64,000 nucleotides of DNA, taken from positions 124,001 to 188,000 of the forward strand of contig NZ_JAGGLR010000001.1 of NCBI RefSeq assembly GCF_017874715.1, written 5' to 3'. The DNA is from Streptomyces iranensis (GTDB lineage Bacteria; Actinomycetota; Actinomycetes; Streptomycetales; Streptomycetaceae). Of the stretch, positions 54,503 to 63,922 are shown one piece after another. Position 1 is the stretch's first letter; each line of letters opens with the position of its first letter. Position numbers and translations under genes: made by a program. Under the pieces are notes generated by a model, which was not told the origin of the DNA, made no database searches, and was given only the letters and a program-made list of their open reading frames with translations.

Positions 54503-56469
54503 CTGCCATACGACTGGCGGGCCCGCGCGGCCCTCAGAGCCTGCGCGGCCCTCCCCACCTCCCCGACCACCTGGTCCAGCACCCGGCTGCCCGGCGGCAC
54601 CGTCGGCGGCTCGTACGTCCACGCGTGGCCCACCCAGGGGTCGGCGAGGTGGTCGTCGGCCACCGGCGTGAGCCGCAACAGCGATCGCCACAGCGGGTCC
54701 AGCACCGGACCGTAGGCCCGCGCGTCCTCGCGGTCGGCGACCATCATCAGATGCACGCCCACCGAGGGGCCCTCGTCCGCCAGATAGCGCAGCTGGGTGA
54801 CGGCCCGGTCGTCGAAGCCGTGCGGGAAGTCATGGACGATCAGCAGCTGCTCGGCGGTATCCATATCCGGCGGCAGCGCGTCCGTGGCCCCGCTGCGGAT
54901 CGCCATCTGCACCAGGTCGACACGCTGGGTCAGCGCGGCGAGCACCGCCGAGACCCCCTGGGCCCCGGCCGCGGGCGGCTCGGCCAGCACACCCGACCCC
55001 ACCAGCGGCGCGAACGAGCCCGCGGCCGAACCCGCCGGGTCGATCACTCGCACCGCGAACTCCCCCGCCGGATAGACGGCCAGCATCCGCGCCGCGATCG
55101 CCACCGCCGCGTCCGCGGCCAGTCTGCGCAGCTCACCGGAGTCGGCCGGCCCGTCGAACGAGCCCGAACGCCCGGCGTCGATCCACAGCCCCCGCTCCAG
55201 CGGCAGCCGCACCAGCATCGGGATGCGCAGGTCCGCGCGCTCCGGAAGGTGCAGATCCCCCAGACGCAGGGCCATCGGAACCTCCATCGGCACCTGGTAC
55301 GCCTGCCACACCGGGCTGTCCCAGCGGGCGTAGGCGTACGGCAGCGCGGACTCCACCACCTCGGCCTCGGCGATGAGCTGCGCCAGATCGCGGTCGAGGG
55401 CGATCCGGGCCTGCTCGACGAGGTCGGTCTGCTTGGCGCGCGCCTCGGCGCGCGCGGAGTCGGCGGCCGGGCCCACCCGGGTGCGCGGGTCGGAGAGCAC
55501 CCGGTCCAGCTCCTGCTCCATACGGGACTCGGCGAAATCCACCGCGCTGCGGTAGGCAGCGGTCGTCCGGGCCAGGTCCTCGAACATCCCCCAGACCTGG
55601 TTGTAGAGCCGCTCGTCCATGGACCAGCCGGAAGCGTCGCCCGCGACCGGCTGGGCGGGCTGTCCGGGCGCGGCGGGCGGCGCCGTGGGCGGGGGTGTGG
55701 GCGGCGCGGCCGTACGGCGGCCCGGGTGCTGGTAGTCGATGGGCCCTCCGGCGGCGGGCGTGCCCTGCGGCTGCTGCGGCGGGGTCTGCGGCTGCTGCGG
55801 CGCGCCCTGCGGCTGCTGCGGCTGGGCCGGGGCCGGATCGGTGCCGCCGCCCGCGGCGGCCGTGCGCACCCGGCCGTCGCCCTCCGGGCGGGGCGGGGGC
55901 TGGGCGACCGAGCGGGCCACGCCCCTGGCCACCGCCTCGTTGATCCGCGCCGCGAGGTCGGTGCCCTGCTCCAGCCCCTGGTCGTGCAGCATGGCGGCCA
56001 GCCCGCCCGCGTACCCCTGGCCGATGGCGCGCACCTTCCAGGCGCCCTGCCTGCGGTAGAGCTCCAGGGCGGCCACCGCGGACTCCGAGTCCAGATCGGT
56101 GATGGTGTAGCCGGCGATCTCGGTGCCGTCGAGGCCGGTGACGGCGACGGACGGCGCGGCCATGGCGCCGAACCGGGTCGGGCCGCCGACGCCGGTCGGC
56201 AGCGCGAGCAGCACGGTGACCCGGTGGATGTGCTCTGGCATCGCGTCGAGGTCCACGGCGAGCCGGTGGTCGGCCGCCGCCTGTTTGGGCACCTCTATCC
56301 CGGCCAGCTGGGGCGAGGCGGGATGCGCGACCCATTCGGCGCCGTGCACCGTGCCCCGCTCATCGCCGAGTGTCGCCCCGGCCACGATCGGATTGCCCGC
56401 AGAGATCCGGATCTCCAAACGGGTCTGGGGCAGCGGGTGGTTCTGCCCTCGGACCAGCTCGGCCGTCAT
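54499..56469 (-). CDS. TerD domain protein fused to a degenerate FtsK/HerA-like domain
   Basis: 656 residues from MTAELVRGQN, after GAGGGG. Residues 1-185 are a TerD domain (RLEIRISAGNPIVAGA, VEALPEHIHRVTVLLALPTG-like segment, ITDLDSESAVAALELYRRQGAWKVRAIGQGYAGGLAAMLHDQGL). Then a disordered Pro/Gln-rich linker with PQQPQ repeats (~205-300), a long coiled-coil-like helix (~320-400), and a C-terminal domain with alpha/beta spacing (RLPLERGLWIDAGRSGSFDG, LLIVHDFPHGF, GVHLMMVADR). The last resembles FtsK-like ATPases but the P-loop lacks GKS, so ATP hydrolysis is unlikely. Probably a scaffold of a Ter-type stress complex. Confidence 0.82.
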   Translation of the reverse strand: MTAELVRGQNHPLPQTRLEIRISAGNPIVAGATLGDERGTVHGAEWVAHPASPQLAGIEVPKQAAADHRLAVDLDAMPEHIHRVTVLLALPTGVGGPTRFGAMAAPSVAVTGLDGTEIAGYTITDLDSESAVAALELYRRQGAWKVRAIGQGYAGGLAAMLHDQGLEQGTDLAARINEAVARGVARSVAQPPPRPEGDGRVRTAAAGGGTDPAPAQPQQPQGAPQQPQTPPQQPQGTPAAGGPIDYQHPGRRTAAPPTPPPTAPPAAPGQPAQPVAGDASGWSMDERLYNQVWGMFEDLARTTAAYRSAVDFAESRMEQELDRVLSDPRTRVGPAADSARAEARAKQTDLVEQARIALDRDLAQLIAEAEVVESALPYAYARWDSPVWQAYQVPMEVPMALRLGDLHLPERADLRIPMLVRLPLERGLWIDAGRSGSFDGPADSGELRRLAADAAVAIAARMLAVYPAGEFAVRVIDPAGSAAGSFAPLVGSGVLAEPPAAGAQGVSAVLAALTQRVDLVQMAIRSGATDALPPDMDTAEQLLIVHDFPHGFDDRAVTQLRYLADEGPSVGVHLMMVADREDARAYGPVLDPLWRSLLRLTPVADDHLADPWVGHAWTYEPPTVPPGSRVLDQVVGEVGRAAQALRAARARQSYGS

Positions 56470-56534
56470 GGCTGCGTCCCCTCGTTGTGTTCCGCTGTGT
56501 GCCGTACGTGTTGTGTGGTGATGCGGTGGTGCGA

Positions 56535-56582
56535 TGAGCGCGTCGGCCCGGTGAGCTCTGCTCAACCGGGCCGACGCGCTCA
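56535..56582 (-). terminator. Terminator after the 192-residue TerD gene
   Basis: TGAGCGCGTCGGCCCGGT at 56535-56552 pairs with ACCGGGCCGACGCGCTCA at 56565-56582 over 18 bp, and inner GAGC/GCTC extend it with a bulge. It separates the two TerD genes. Confidence 0.88.
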
Positions 56583-56586
56583 CCTG

Positions 56587-56648
56587 GGCGGTACGCCATT
56601 ACAGATGCGGTACGCCTTTACAGATGCGGTACGCCATTACAGATGCGG
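56587..56648. repeat. 19-bp tandem repeat, about three copies, at the TerD gene end
   Basis: GCGGTACGCCATTACAGAT repeats three times (the middle copy has CTTT in place of CATT) followed by a partial copy. The right copy carries the TAA stop (56637-56639) and last codons of the TerD gene, so the gene tail PHL-stop has been multiplied downstream. Confidence 0.88.
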
Positions 56649-57215
56649 CAGGATGTGCGGCATCAGGTCCTGGAAGGTGCGGCCGTTGGCCGGCTCGCCG
56701 ACCGCCTTCATCTGCCAGGAGGCGCCCGCGCGCTGGACCGTGGCCATGATCTGGGCGGTGTACTGCCCGCCGCCGGTGAGGGTGTACCGCGCGAGCTCCT
56801 GGCCGTTGGTCTCGTCCACCAGCCGGCAGAACGCGTTCTGCACCTCGGCGAAGGTCTGGCCGGTGAAGGAGTTCACCGTGAAGACGATCTGGTCGATGTG
56901 GACGGGCACCCGCTGGAGGTCGACCAGGATCGCCTCGTCGTCGCCGCCCTGTCCGGCGCCGCCCACGAGGTTGTCACCGGTGTGGCGGACCGAGCCGTCG
57001 TCGCTGACCAGGTGGCGGAAGAAGACGACGTCGGTCGGCTGCTTGTCGGCGAAGAGGACGGCCGACGCGTCGAGGTCGATCTCCCGCGTACGGGAGCCGA
57101 ACAGCCCGCGGCGGGGCGCCGCCTGCCAGCCCAGTCCCATCCGCACCGCGGTCAGGGTGCCCCCGTCGGCCTTCTGCAGGCTGATGGCCTGTCCCTTGGA
57201 CATGTTGACCGTCAC
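56637..57215 (-). CDS. TerD family protein
   Basis: 192 residues, the standard TerD length. MSKGQAISLQKADGGTLTAVRMGLGWQA opens the fold, EIDLDASAVLFADKQ is the first acidic calcium-type loop, GDNLVGGAGQGGDDEAILVDLQRVPVHIDQIVFTVNSFTGQTFAEV the second. TerD proteins bind calcium and are linked to tellurite, phage and envelope stress. It starts with GTG (MTVNMSKG); ATG at residue 5 is the alternative and gives the classic MSKG start. Its neighbour is the TerD fusion gene, separated by a terminator. Confidence 0.92.
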   Translation of the reverse strand: MTVNMSKGQAISLQKADGGTLTAVRMGLGWQAAPRRGLFGSRTREIDLDASAVLFADKQPTDVVFFRHLVSDDGSVRHTGDNLVGGAGQGGDDEAILVDLQRVPVHIDQIVFTVNSFTGQTFAEVQNAFCRLVDETNGQELARYTLTGGGQYTAQIMATVQRAGASWQMKAVGEPANGRTFQDLMPHILPHL

Positions 57216-57380
57216 GCGCTGTCCCTACTCTCGTCTCTCGATTCCCCGTGGCCGCCGCGGTGTGCGGCCGTGGCCGCGCCGTACGCACGGCCCTTCCGAA
57301 AACCCTATGCACTGTGGCCAGGGCTCCGGCCGGACGAGCGGACTTTTGTGTCGGTCTTGCAACACAGGGAACCCACGGGC

Positions 57381-57403
57381 GCCCCGGTGAGGACCCGGGG
57401 CGT
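57381..57403 (-). terminator. Terminator after uvrB
   Basis: GCCCCGG (57381-57387) and CCGGGGC (57395-57401) form a compact stem eight bases beyond the uvrB stop, extended by one C/G pair. Confidence 0.55.
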
Positions 57404-57410
57404 CCGGTGA

Positions 57411-59555
57411 TCAGGAAACTCCGGCCTCCCTCATCTGCCGCAGCTCCTTCTTCAACTCCGAGACCTCGTCGCGCAGTCGGGCCGCCACCTCGAACTGGAG
57501 CTCCGCCGCAGCGGCCCGCATGCGGTCGGTCATCTCCTCGATCTGCTCGGCGAGCTCGGCCGCGGGCCGGTCGGTCAGCACCTCCTCCTTGGCCTTGCCC
57601 TTGGCGGCCTTGGCCTTGCCGCCCTTGGCCGCCTTGCCGCCGGCCGCCGGCTCGGCCGCCTTCGCGCCCTTGCCGTCCTTCGTCTTGCGGTAGCCGGTGC
57701 CGAGCAGCTCCTCCGTGTCGACGTCCTCGCGGGCGATCTGGGCCACGATGTCGTTGATCTTCTTCCGCAGCGGCTGCGGATCGATCTTGTTGGCCTTGTT
57801 GAACGCGACCTGCTTCTCGCGGCGGCGGTTGGTCTCGTCGATGGCCTTCGCCATCGCCGGGGTGACCTTGTCGGCGTACATATGCACCTGGCCCGAGACG
57901 TTACGGGCGGCACGGCCGATGGTCTGGATCAGCGAGGTGCCCGAGCGCAGGAAGCCCTCCTTGTCGGCATCGAGGATGGCGACCAGCGAGACCTCCGGAA
58001 GGTCGAGGCCCTCCCGCAGCAGGTTGATGCCCACCAGCACGTCGAACTCACCGGCGCGCAGCTCGCGCAGCAGCTCGACCCGGCGCAGGGTGTCCACATC
58101 GCTGTGCAGATAGCGCACCTGGATGCCCAGCTCGAGCATGTAGTCGGTGAGGTCCTCGGCCATCTTCTTGGTGAGGGTGGTGACCAGGACGCGCTCGTCC
58201 TTCTCGGTGCGGATGCGGATCTCATGGATGAGATCGTCGATCTGGCCCTCGGTCGGCTTGACGACGACCTCCGGGTCGACCAGGCCGGTCGGGCGGATGA
58301 TCTGCTCCACGAAGCCGTCGCCGCGAGACATCTCGTACGTCCCCGGGGTGGCCGAGAGATAGACCGTCTGGCCGACGCGCTTCAGGAACTCCTCCCACTT
58401 CAGCGGGCGGTTGTCCAGCGCGGAGGGCAGCCGGAAGCCGTGCTCGATCAGGGTCCGCTTCCGGGAGGCGTCGCCCTCGTACATCGCGCCGATCTGCGGC
58501 ACCGTGACATGCGACTCGTCGATGACCAGGAGGAAGTCCTCCGGGAAGTAGTCCAGCAGGGTGTGCGGCGGGGATCCGGTCTCACGGCCGTCGATGTGCA
58601 GCGAGTAGTTCTCGATGCCGGAGCAGGTGCCGATCTGCCGCATCATCTCGATGTCGTAGGTGGTGCGCATCCGCAGCCGCTGGGCCTCCAGCAGCTTGCC
58701 CTGCTTCTCCATCCGGGAAAGGGTCTCGGTGAGCTCGGCCTCGATCCCGGCGATGGCCCTCTCCATGCGCTCGGGCCCGGCCACATAGTGGGTGGCCGGG
58801 AACACATACAGCTCCTGGTCGTCGCTGATCACTTCGCCGGTGAGCGGATGGAGCGTGGAGAGCGCCTCGATCTCGTCGCCGAACATCTCGATGCGGACCG
58901 CGAGCTCCTCGTAGACCGGGAAGATCTCGATGGTGTCGCCGCGGACCCGGAAGGTGCCCCGGGTGAACGCCATGTCGTTGCGGTTGTACTGAATATCGAC
59001 AAAGCGACGCAGCAGCTGATCGCGGTCGATCTCCTCGCCGACCTTGAGCTGCACCATACGGTCCACGTACTCCTGCGGCGTACCGAGGCCGTAGATGCAG
59101 GAGACGGAGGCCACCACGACCACGTCACGCCGGGTGAGCAGCGAGTTCGTCGCCGAGTGGCGCAGCCGCTCCACCTCCTCGTTGATCGAGGAGTCCTTCT
59201 CGATGTAGGTGTCCGACTGCGGGACGTACGCCTCGGGCTGGTAGTAGTCGTAGTACGAGACGAAGTACTCGACCGCGTTGTTCGGCAGCAGCTCGCGGAA
59301 CTCATTGGCCAGCTGGGCGGCCAGCGTCTTGTTCGGAGCCATGACCAGCGTGGGCCGCTGAAGTTTCTCGATCATCCATGCGGTGGTCGCGGACTTGCCG
59401 GTGCCGGTCGCGCCGAGCAGGACGACGTCCCTCTCCCCCGCGCGGACGCGCCGGTCGAGGTCGGCGATGGCGGTGGGCTGGTCACCGCTGGGCTGATAGG
59501 GGCTGACGACCTCGAAGGGCGCCACCTTGCGTTCGAGCTGAGTTACGGGCCGCAT
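57411..59555 (-). CDS. uvrB: Excinuclease ABC subunit UvrB
   Basis: 714 residues from [20 protein letters not shown]. Walker [10 protein letters not shown] is at residues 48-56; the damage-probing beta hairpin [25 protein letters not shown] near 104; DEAD-type DESH near 350 ([14 protein letters not shown]); helicase motif [10 protein letters not shown] near 555; and a C-terminal UVR motif (~670-710) that binds UvrC, after a Lys/Ala-rich linker. UvrB verifies lesions delivered by UvrA. The start has GTGGG upstream; no SOS box was found in front of it. Confidence 0.96.
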   Translation of the reverse strand: MRPVTQLERKVAPFEVVSPYQPSGDQPTAIADLDRRVRAGERDVVLLGATGTGKSATTAWMIEKLQRPTLVMAPNKTLAAQLANEFRELLPNNAVEYFVSYYDYYQPEAYVPQSDTYIEKDSSINEEVERLRHSATNSLLTRRDVVVVASVSCIYGLGTPQEYVDRMVQLKVGEEIDRDQLLRRFVDIQYNRNDMAFTRGTFRVRGDTIEIFPVYEELAVRIEMFGDEIEALSTLHPLTGEVISDDQELYVFPATHYVAGPERMERAIAGIEAELTETLSRMEKQGKLLEAQRLRMRTTYDIEMMRQIGTCSGIENYSLHIDGRETGSPPHTLLDYFPEDFLLVIDESHVTVPQIGAMYEGDASRKRTLIEHGFRLPSALDNRPLKWEEFLKRVGQTVYLSATPGTYEMSRGDGFVEQIIRPTGLVDPEVVVKPTEGQIDDLIHEIRIRTEKDERVLVTTLTKKMAEDLTDYMLELGIQVRYLHSDVDTLRRVELLRELRAGEFDVLVGINLLREGLDLPEVSLVAILDADKEGFLRSGTSLIQTIGRAARNVSGQVHMYADKVTPAMAKAIDETNRRREKQVAFNKANKIDPQPLRKKINDIVAQIAREDVDTEELLGTGYRKTKDGKGAKAAEPAAGGKAAKGGKAKAAKGKAKEEVLTDRPAAELAEQIEEMTDRMRAAAAELQFEVAARLRDEVSELKKELRQMREAGVS

Positions 59556-59766
59556 GAGACCCACCGTACGACTCGCCACTGACAACGGCTGAGCGCTCGT
59601 CCGCGCCACCCTCTCCCCGGCCCTCCGGCCGGATTCAGACGATCATGCGCCTGATGTCGCCCGTGGCACGAATTTTCCGCCCATCCGGCATCTATCCTCC
59701 ACTGCCGCGCATCTGGGACCCTCTGCCCGTCCATGAGTCGGACGAGAATCCACGCGAGGAGTCCGT

Positions 59767-60648
59767 ATGCAGATCCGCCCGGCCGCCGCGTTAACCGGCG
59801 CGCTCATCGGGATGTCCGCGCTCTTCCTCCCCACGGCCACGGCCCAGGCCACCGGCCGGACGACGCACCACCACACGGTCACCGTGGCCCATCGCGGTGC
59901 CTCCGCGTACGCCCCCGAGAACACCCTGGCCGCCGTCGACGCCGCCGACGACCTGGGCATCGACTGGGTGGAGAACGACGTCCAGCGCACCAGGGACGGC
60001 GAGCTGATCGTCATGCACGACACCACGCTGAACCGGACCACCGACGTCGAGCAGATCTTCCCCGACCGCGCGCCCTGGAAGATCTCCGACTTCACCCTCG
60101 ACGAGATCGAAAAGCTGGACGCCGGAAGCTGGTTCGGCCCCGAGTTCCAGGGCGAGACGGTGCCCACCCTGGAGGAGTACATGGACCGGGTTTCGGACAA
60201 CCACCAAAAGCTCCTGCTGGAGCTCAAGGCCCCCGAGCTCTATCCGGGGATCGAGCGCCAGACGCTGCGGGAGCTGCGAAGAGAGGGCTGGCTGGACCAC
60301 CGGCACAAGCGCCGGCTGATCGTCCAGAGCTTCAGCGCCGACTCGATGCGGGCGGTCCACCGGCTGCGACCGGACGTCAAGACCGGCTTCCTGGGCACCC
60401 CGGCCGTCGCCGACCTGCCGGAGTACGCCGAGTTCTCCGACCAGATCAACCCCAGCTACACGACCATCGACGCCGACTATGTGTCCGCGGTGCGGTCGGT
60501 GGACGGGGCGCACGGCAGGCCGCTGGAGGTCTACACCTGGACCGTCAACGACGGCCCGACGGCGGTCTCGGTCGCGGCCATGGGCGTGAACGGCATCATC
60601 ACCAACAAGCCCGATGTGATCCGGGACGCCCTCGACGACGCCTCGTGA
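59767..60648 (+). CDS. Secreted glycerophosphodiester phosphodiesterase
   Basis: 293 residues with a signal peptide (MQIRPAAALTGALIG, cleavage near ATAQA, residue 28). The GDPD catalytic residues are present: HRGASAYAPENTLAAVDAA (~residue 42), WVENDVQRTRDGELIVMHD (~65-85) with the Glu/Asp/His set, LLLELKAP near 148, and YTWTVND near 258. It splits glycerophosphodiesters into glycerol 3-phosphate and an alcohol outside the cell. GAGGAG precedes ATG 59767. Confidence 0.92.
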   Translation: MQIRPAAALTGALIGMSALFLPTATAQATGRTTHHHTVTVAHRGASAYAPENTLAAVDAADDLGIDWVENDVQRTRDGELIVMHDTTLNRTTDVEQIFPDRAPWKISDFTLDEIEKLDAGSWFGPEFQGETVPTLEEYMDRVSDNHQKLLLELKAPELYPGIERQTLRELRREGWLDHRHKRRLIVQSFSADSMRAVHRLRPDVKTGFLGTPAVADLPEYAEFSDQINPSYTTIDADYVSAVRSVDGAHGRPLEVYTWTVNDGPTAVSVAAMGVNGIITNKPDVIRDALDDAS

Positions 60649-60749
60649 TCCACGGCTCCCCCTGACGAGGCGCCCCGCCGGCCGACCGGCGGGGCGCTGT
60701 CGGCGGCGCTGTCGGTGGCGCTGTCAGTGGGGGGTTCTACGCTGAACGC

Positions 60750-61406
60750 GTGACGATCGCAGAGCGGCAGACACAGCCGGACCCGCGGAAGCGGCCGGAG
60801 CGTCGGGGGCGCCCGGAGAGTGCGGACGCGCGCGCCTGGGCCTGGGCGGTCCTGGCCACGCCCATCGGCCCGCTGCTGCTCGCGGCCACCGACGAGGGGC
60901 TGGCCCAGGTGGTCTTCCACGCGGAGGAGAAGACGGCGGCCGAGGCCGTCGCCAGGCTCACGCGCCGCCTCGGCGCCGAGCCCACCGCCGCGCCCCCCAC
61001 GGCCTCCGGCACCGTGGCCGCCCCGTCCGGCGCACCTCGCTGCGCCGGACATCTCGCCGAGGCGATACGGCAGATGGAGAGCTATTTCGCCGGGGAGGCC
61101 AAGGCGTTCACCCTCTCCCTGGACTGGTCCCTGATCACCGGCTTCAACCGCCGGGTGCTGCGCGAGCTGGCCGCACATGTGCCCTATGGCACGGTCGTCG
61201 GCTATCAGAACCTCGCCGACCGGGTGGGTGAGCCGGGCGCGGCCCGCGCCGTCGGCATGGCCATGGGGAGCAATCCGCTGCCGGTCGTGGTGCCGTGCCA
61301 CCGAGTGGTGGAGAGCGGCGGGGGCATCGGCGGCTTCGGCGGCGGGCTGGAGACCAAGCGCATCCTGCTGGCACTGGAAGGCGTTCTTCCGCAACCGCTC
61401 TTCTGA
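60750..61406 (+). CDS. Methylated-DNA-protein-cysteine methyltransferase (MGMT/Ogt)
   Basis: 218 residues. The suicide cysteine is Cys183 in VVPCHRVV; the helix-turn-helix and arginine finger region VPYGTVVGYQNLADRVGEPGAARAVGMAMGSNPLP precedes it (~145-178). It repairs O6-methylguanine by taking the methyl group. Two disordered segments (1-28 and ~76-96) make it longer than Ogt. GTG 60750 has TACGCT six bases before it and no ribosome binding site, suggesting a leaderless message. Confidence 0.93.
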   Translation: MTIAERQTQPDPRKRPERRGRPESADARAWAWAVLATPIGPLLLAATDEGLAQVVFHAEEKTAAEAVARLTRRLGAEPTAAPPTASGTVAAPSGAPRCAGHLAEAIRQMESYFAGEAKAFTLSLDWSLITGFNRRVLRELAAHVPYGTVVGYQNLADRVGEPGAARAVGMAMGSNPLPVVVPCHRVVESGGGIGGFGGGLETKRILLALEGVLPQPLF

Positions 61407-61748
61407 ATCGTTCTTCCCGGCCGGACGGAAATATCTTGTTCCGGAATTCCGCGGCCGTCTTGTGGTGCTTGTCTATCACCCTTATCTTAAGAGCGCCCAT
61501 CGCCCTGGCTTTCCGTCACCAGCCGGGCCTGGGGCTCTCATTGCGTTCGGCCGTACGAACCGTACCGCGCGATAACGCTCTTCCGCTCTTCAGCTCTTCC
61601 CGCTCCACCGATCGTGCGTGCCACCCGCTCTGCCGGTACTTCCCGCACGTCCCGCACCCCCCGCTCTTCCTTGCCCTTCCTCGCTCTTCCCGCTCATCGG
61701 AAATTCATCGCTCAACTACGTCCCCACAAGTGATCGAATTGGAGAGCC
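61407..61748. other. Intergenic region, pyrimidine-rich on the plus strand
   Basis: No supported gene. The left part has AATATCTTGTTCCGGAATTCCGCGG, locally less GC-rich than its surroundings. The right part repeats CGCTCTTCC-like words at least six times (61580-61695). The promoter of the DUF4360 gene should lie here; I see no confident -35/-10 pair. Confidence 0.5.
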
Positions 61749-62402
61749 ATGTCCGGTGTTCTGCTCGCGGGCGGCGCGGCCGCGGCGCTATTCGCCTCGG
61801 CCCTTTCCACCCAAGGAGTTTCCTCGGCCCCTGATGGGCCGCCGGAAAAGATCCAGATAAGCGTCAAGACGGTGAACGGCTCGGGCTGCCCCAAGGGCAC
61901 CACCGCCGTGGCCGTCGCCGCCGACAACTCGGCGTTCACCGTGACCTACAGCGACTATCTCGCCCAGGTCGGCCCCGGCGCGGATCCGACCGACATCCGT
62001 AAGAACTGCCAGCTCAGCCTGGGCGTGCACGTGCCGCAGGGGTTCACCTACGCCATCGCCCAGGTCGACTACCGGGGCTATGGCTACCTCGAAAAGGGCG
62101 CCAAGGGCACCGAGAAGGCGAGCTACTACTTCCAGGGCTCGTCGGACACCGCGTCGCGGACCCATGACTTCAGCGGTCCGTACAACGACAACTGGCAGAC
62201 CACCGACAGCACCGACTACAGCGCCCTGGTGTGGGCCCCCTGCGGCCAGGACCGCAACTTCAACGTCAACACCGAGCTGCGGGTCGGCGCCGGCACCTCT
62301 CCTGCGGGCACCACCAGCTTCATGGCCATGGACTCGACGGACGGCGGGGTCAACACGGTTTACCACCTCGCCTGGAAGGAATGCCCTTCCGCCGTCCGGT
62401 AG
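61749..62402 (+). CDS. DUF4360 family secreted protein, copy 1
   Basis: 217 residues. Begins MSGVLLAGGAAAALFASALS, a hydrophobic leader that lacks a basic n-region, with likely cleavage near residue 27. KTVNGSGCPKGTTAVAVAADNSAFTVTYSDYLAQVG, RKNCQLSLGVHVPQGFTYAIAQVDYRGYGYLEKGAKG and the final WAPCG, NVNTELRVGAG are the DUF4360 pattern with four conserved cysteines, probably two disulfides. Function is unknown. GGAGAGCC precedes the ATG, and an in-frame TGA 18 bases upstream excludes a longer form. It is a tandem paralogue of the next gene. Confidence 0.85.
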   Translation: MSGVLLAGGAAAALFASALSTQGVSSAPDGPPEKIQISVKTVNGSGCPKGTTAVAVAADNSAFTVTYSDYLAQVGPGADPTDIRKNCQLSLGVHVPQGFTYAIAQVDYRGYGYLEKGAKGTEKASYYFQGSSDTASRTHDFSGPYNDNWQTTDSTDYSALVWAPCGQDRNFNVNTELRVGAGTSPAGTTSFMAMDSTDGGVNTVYHLAWKECPSAVR

Positions 62403-62432
62403 CCCGGTAAATCCACCATCGAATGGAGAATC

Positions 62433-63095
62433 ATGCCCGGTGTTCTGTACGCAGGCGGTGTGGTCGCAGCGTTATTCGCCTCGACGCTCACTTCCCAGGC
62501 ATATGCACAACCCCCGTTCGACACCGTGCCGCCCGACAAGATCGTGATCACCGTCGCCACCGTCAATGGGTCGGGCTGCCCGGCGGGCACCGCGGCGATC
62601 GCCGTCTCCCCGGACAACACTGCCTTCACCGTGACCTACAGCGAGTATCTCGCGCAGGTGGGCAAGGGATCCAAGCCGACGGACTTCAGAAAGAACTGTC
62701 AGCTGAGTCTGGTCACACATGTGCCACAGGGCTTTTCCTACGCCATCGCCAGTGTCGACTACCGTGGTTTCGCCCATCTGGAAAAGGGCGCGTCCGCCAC
62801 GCAGAAAGCCTCGTACTACTTCCAGGGGCAGTCGCAGACCTCGTCGAACACGCATAGCTACAACGGCGCCTACGACGACAACTGGCAGGCCACCGACGTA
62901 TCCGATATCGCCACCGTGGTGTGGTCGCCCTGCGGTGAACTCCGCAACTTCAACATCAACACCGAGTTGCGGGTCAACGCCGGAACGTCCAACACCCAGG
63001 AAACGACCAGCTTCATCGCCATGGACTCGACCGACGGCGATGTGAGCACCACCTATCACTTCGCCTGGAAGGAATGCCCGCCGACCAAGAAGTGA
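62433..63095 (+). CDS. DUF4360 family secreted protein, copy 2
   Basis: 220 residues, clearly homologous to copy 1 along its whole length (TVNGSGCPAGTAAIAV, RKNCQLSLVTHVPQGFSYAIASVDYRGFAHLEKGA, NINTELRVNAGTS, YHFAWKECP). The leader MPGVLYAGGVVAALFASTL again lacks basic residues and ends near AYAQ (residue 26). The ribosome binding site and start region ATCGAATGGAGAATC-ATG repeats that of copy 1, so the duplication included the start region. Only 30 bases separate the two. Confidence 0.85.
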   Translation: MPGVLYAGGVVAALFASTLTSQAYAQPPFDTVPPDKIVITVATVNGSGCPAGTAAIAVSPDNTAFTVTYSEYLAQVGKGSKPTDFRKNCQLSLVTHVPQGFSYAIASVDYRGFAHLEKGASATQKASYYFQGQSQTSSNTHSYNGAYDDNWQATDVSDIATVVWSPCGELRNFNINTELRVNAGTSNTQETTSFIAMDSTDGDVSTTYHFAWKECPPTKK

Positions 63096-63151
63096 CCCCT
63101 CCGCGCCAACCCGGACACGACCCCCTGCGCACCGCCTCGAAACGTACCCGG

Positions 63152-63799
63152 CTACGGCTCCGGGCGGTGCCAGGCCGGATGCCGGGGGTCGTCCATCCGC
63201 ACCACCACATCCGCCGCCTCACCGGGCCCCACCTCGTCCTCGTAGCGCGCGAAGGCGGGCAGGGTCCAGCGGTCGCCCTCGTCGGTGCGGCGGGCGAGGG
63301 CGGCCGGGGACAGCCGCAGATGCACCGAGAGGTCGAACGGGAACCAGTGCCCCAGCAGCAGCGCGCCGTGCAGCAACAGCACCCCGCCCGGCGCAAGTTC
63401 GGCGTACGGGCTGCGCGTGGCCCGGTCGGTCTCCGGATCCCACAGGTCGGGCAGTACCCGCCCGGTGCCGCCCGGCTCCGGTTCCAGTGGATCGAAGACC
63501 TCGCGCCACAGGGCGCCGGTGTCCAGCCAGCGGTCGTAGTACGCGTCCGGGTCCCGCTTCCCGTACTCGTAGCGCAGCGAGGCGGGCCGCCAGAACCCCG
63601 CCGCCGCGACCACCAGGGCCGGTCGGCCGAGGACGCGCAGCGCCTCGGCCAGATCCCGCGCCAGCTCGCCGGTGGGCGCCGCCGGAGCCCCGTCGACGGC
63701 CACTCTCAGCCAGGGGCTGCCGTCCGCCGCCGTCAGCCCGGCGATGCGGTCGGCGGTCGCGTCGGTCAGCCGTTCCCAGGTGATCGCTTCGAGCCGCAC
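63152..63799 (-). CDS. Uridine kinase-like protein with a degenerate P-loop
   Basis: 215 residues. The layout follows the uridine/phosphoribulokinase fold: WLRVAVDGAPAAPTGELARDLAEAL (~residue 30), then RRPASLRYEYGKRDPDAYYDRWLD (~70), GGVLLLHGALLLGH (~137), FDLSVHLRLSPAALARRTDEGDRW (~153) and a C-terminal RYEDEVGPGEAADVVVRMDDPRHPAW. In true kinases the first segment is GxSGSGKT; here GAPAAPTGE lacks the lysine, so nucleotide binding or catalysis may differ. Confidence 0.78.
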   Translation of the reverse strand: MRLEAITWERLTDATADRIAGLTAADGSPWLRVAVDGAPAAPTGELARDLAEALRVLGRPALVVAAAGFWRPASLRYEYGKRDPDAYYDRWLDTGALWREVFDPLEPEPGGTGRVLPDLWDPETDRATRSPYAELAPGGVLLLHGALLLGHWFPFDLSVHLRLSPAALARRTDEGDRWTLPAFARYEDEVGPGEAADVVVRMDDPRHPAWHRPEP

Positions 63800-63849
63800 G
63801 CCCCCATCATGCCGTGGGCCCGGGGGCGGTGGGCTCCAGGGGCCAGAGG

Positions 63850-63898
63850 CCAGGAGCCAGGAGCCAGGAGCCAGGAGCCAGGAGCCAGGAGCCAGGAG
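63850..63898. repeat. Heptanucleotide microsatellite CCAGGAG x7
   Basis: Seven perfect copies of CCAGGAG (63850-63898), preceded by a degenerate copy. The array ends 24 bases before the DUF1697 start codon and would occupy the -35 region of its promoter. Confidence 0.95.
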
Positions 63899-63922
63899 CT
63901 CCGAGAGAGGTACCCTCCGGCC

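Noticed and set aside
59556..59766. SOS box or PHO box in the uvrB-GDPD intergenic region
   Set aside because: No TCGAAC-N4-GTTCGA or paired GTTCACC repeats could be found on either strand.
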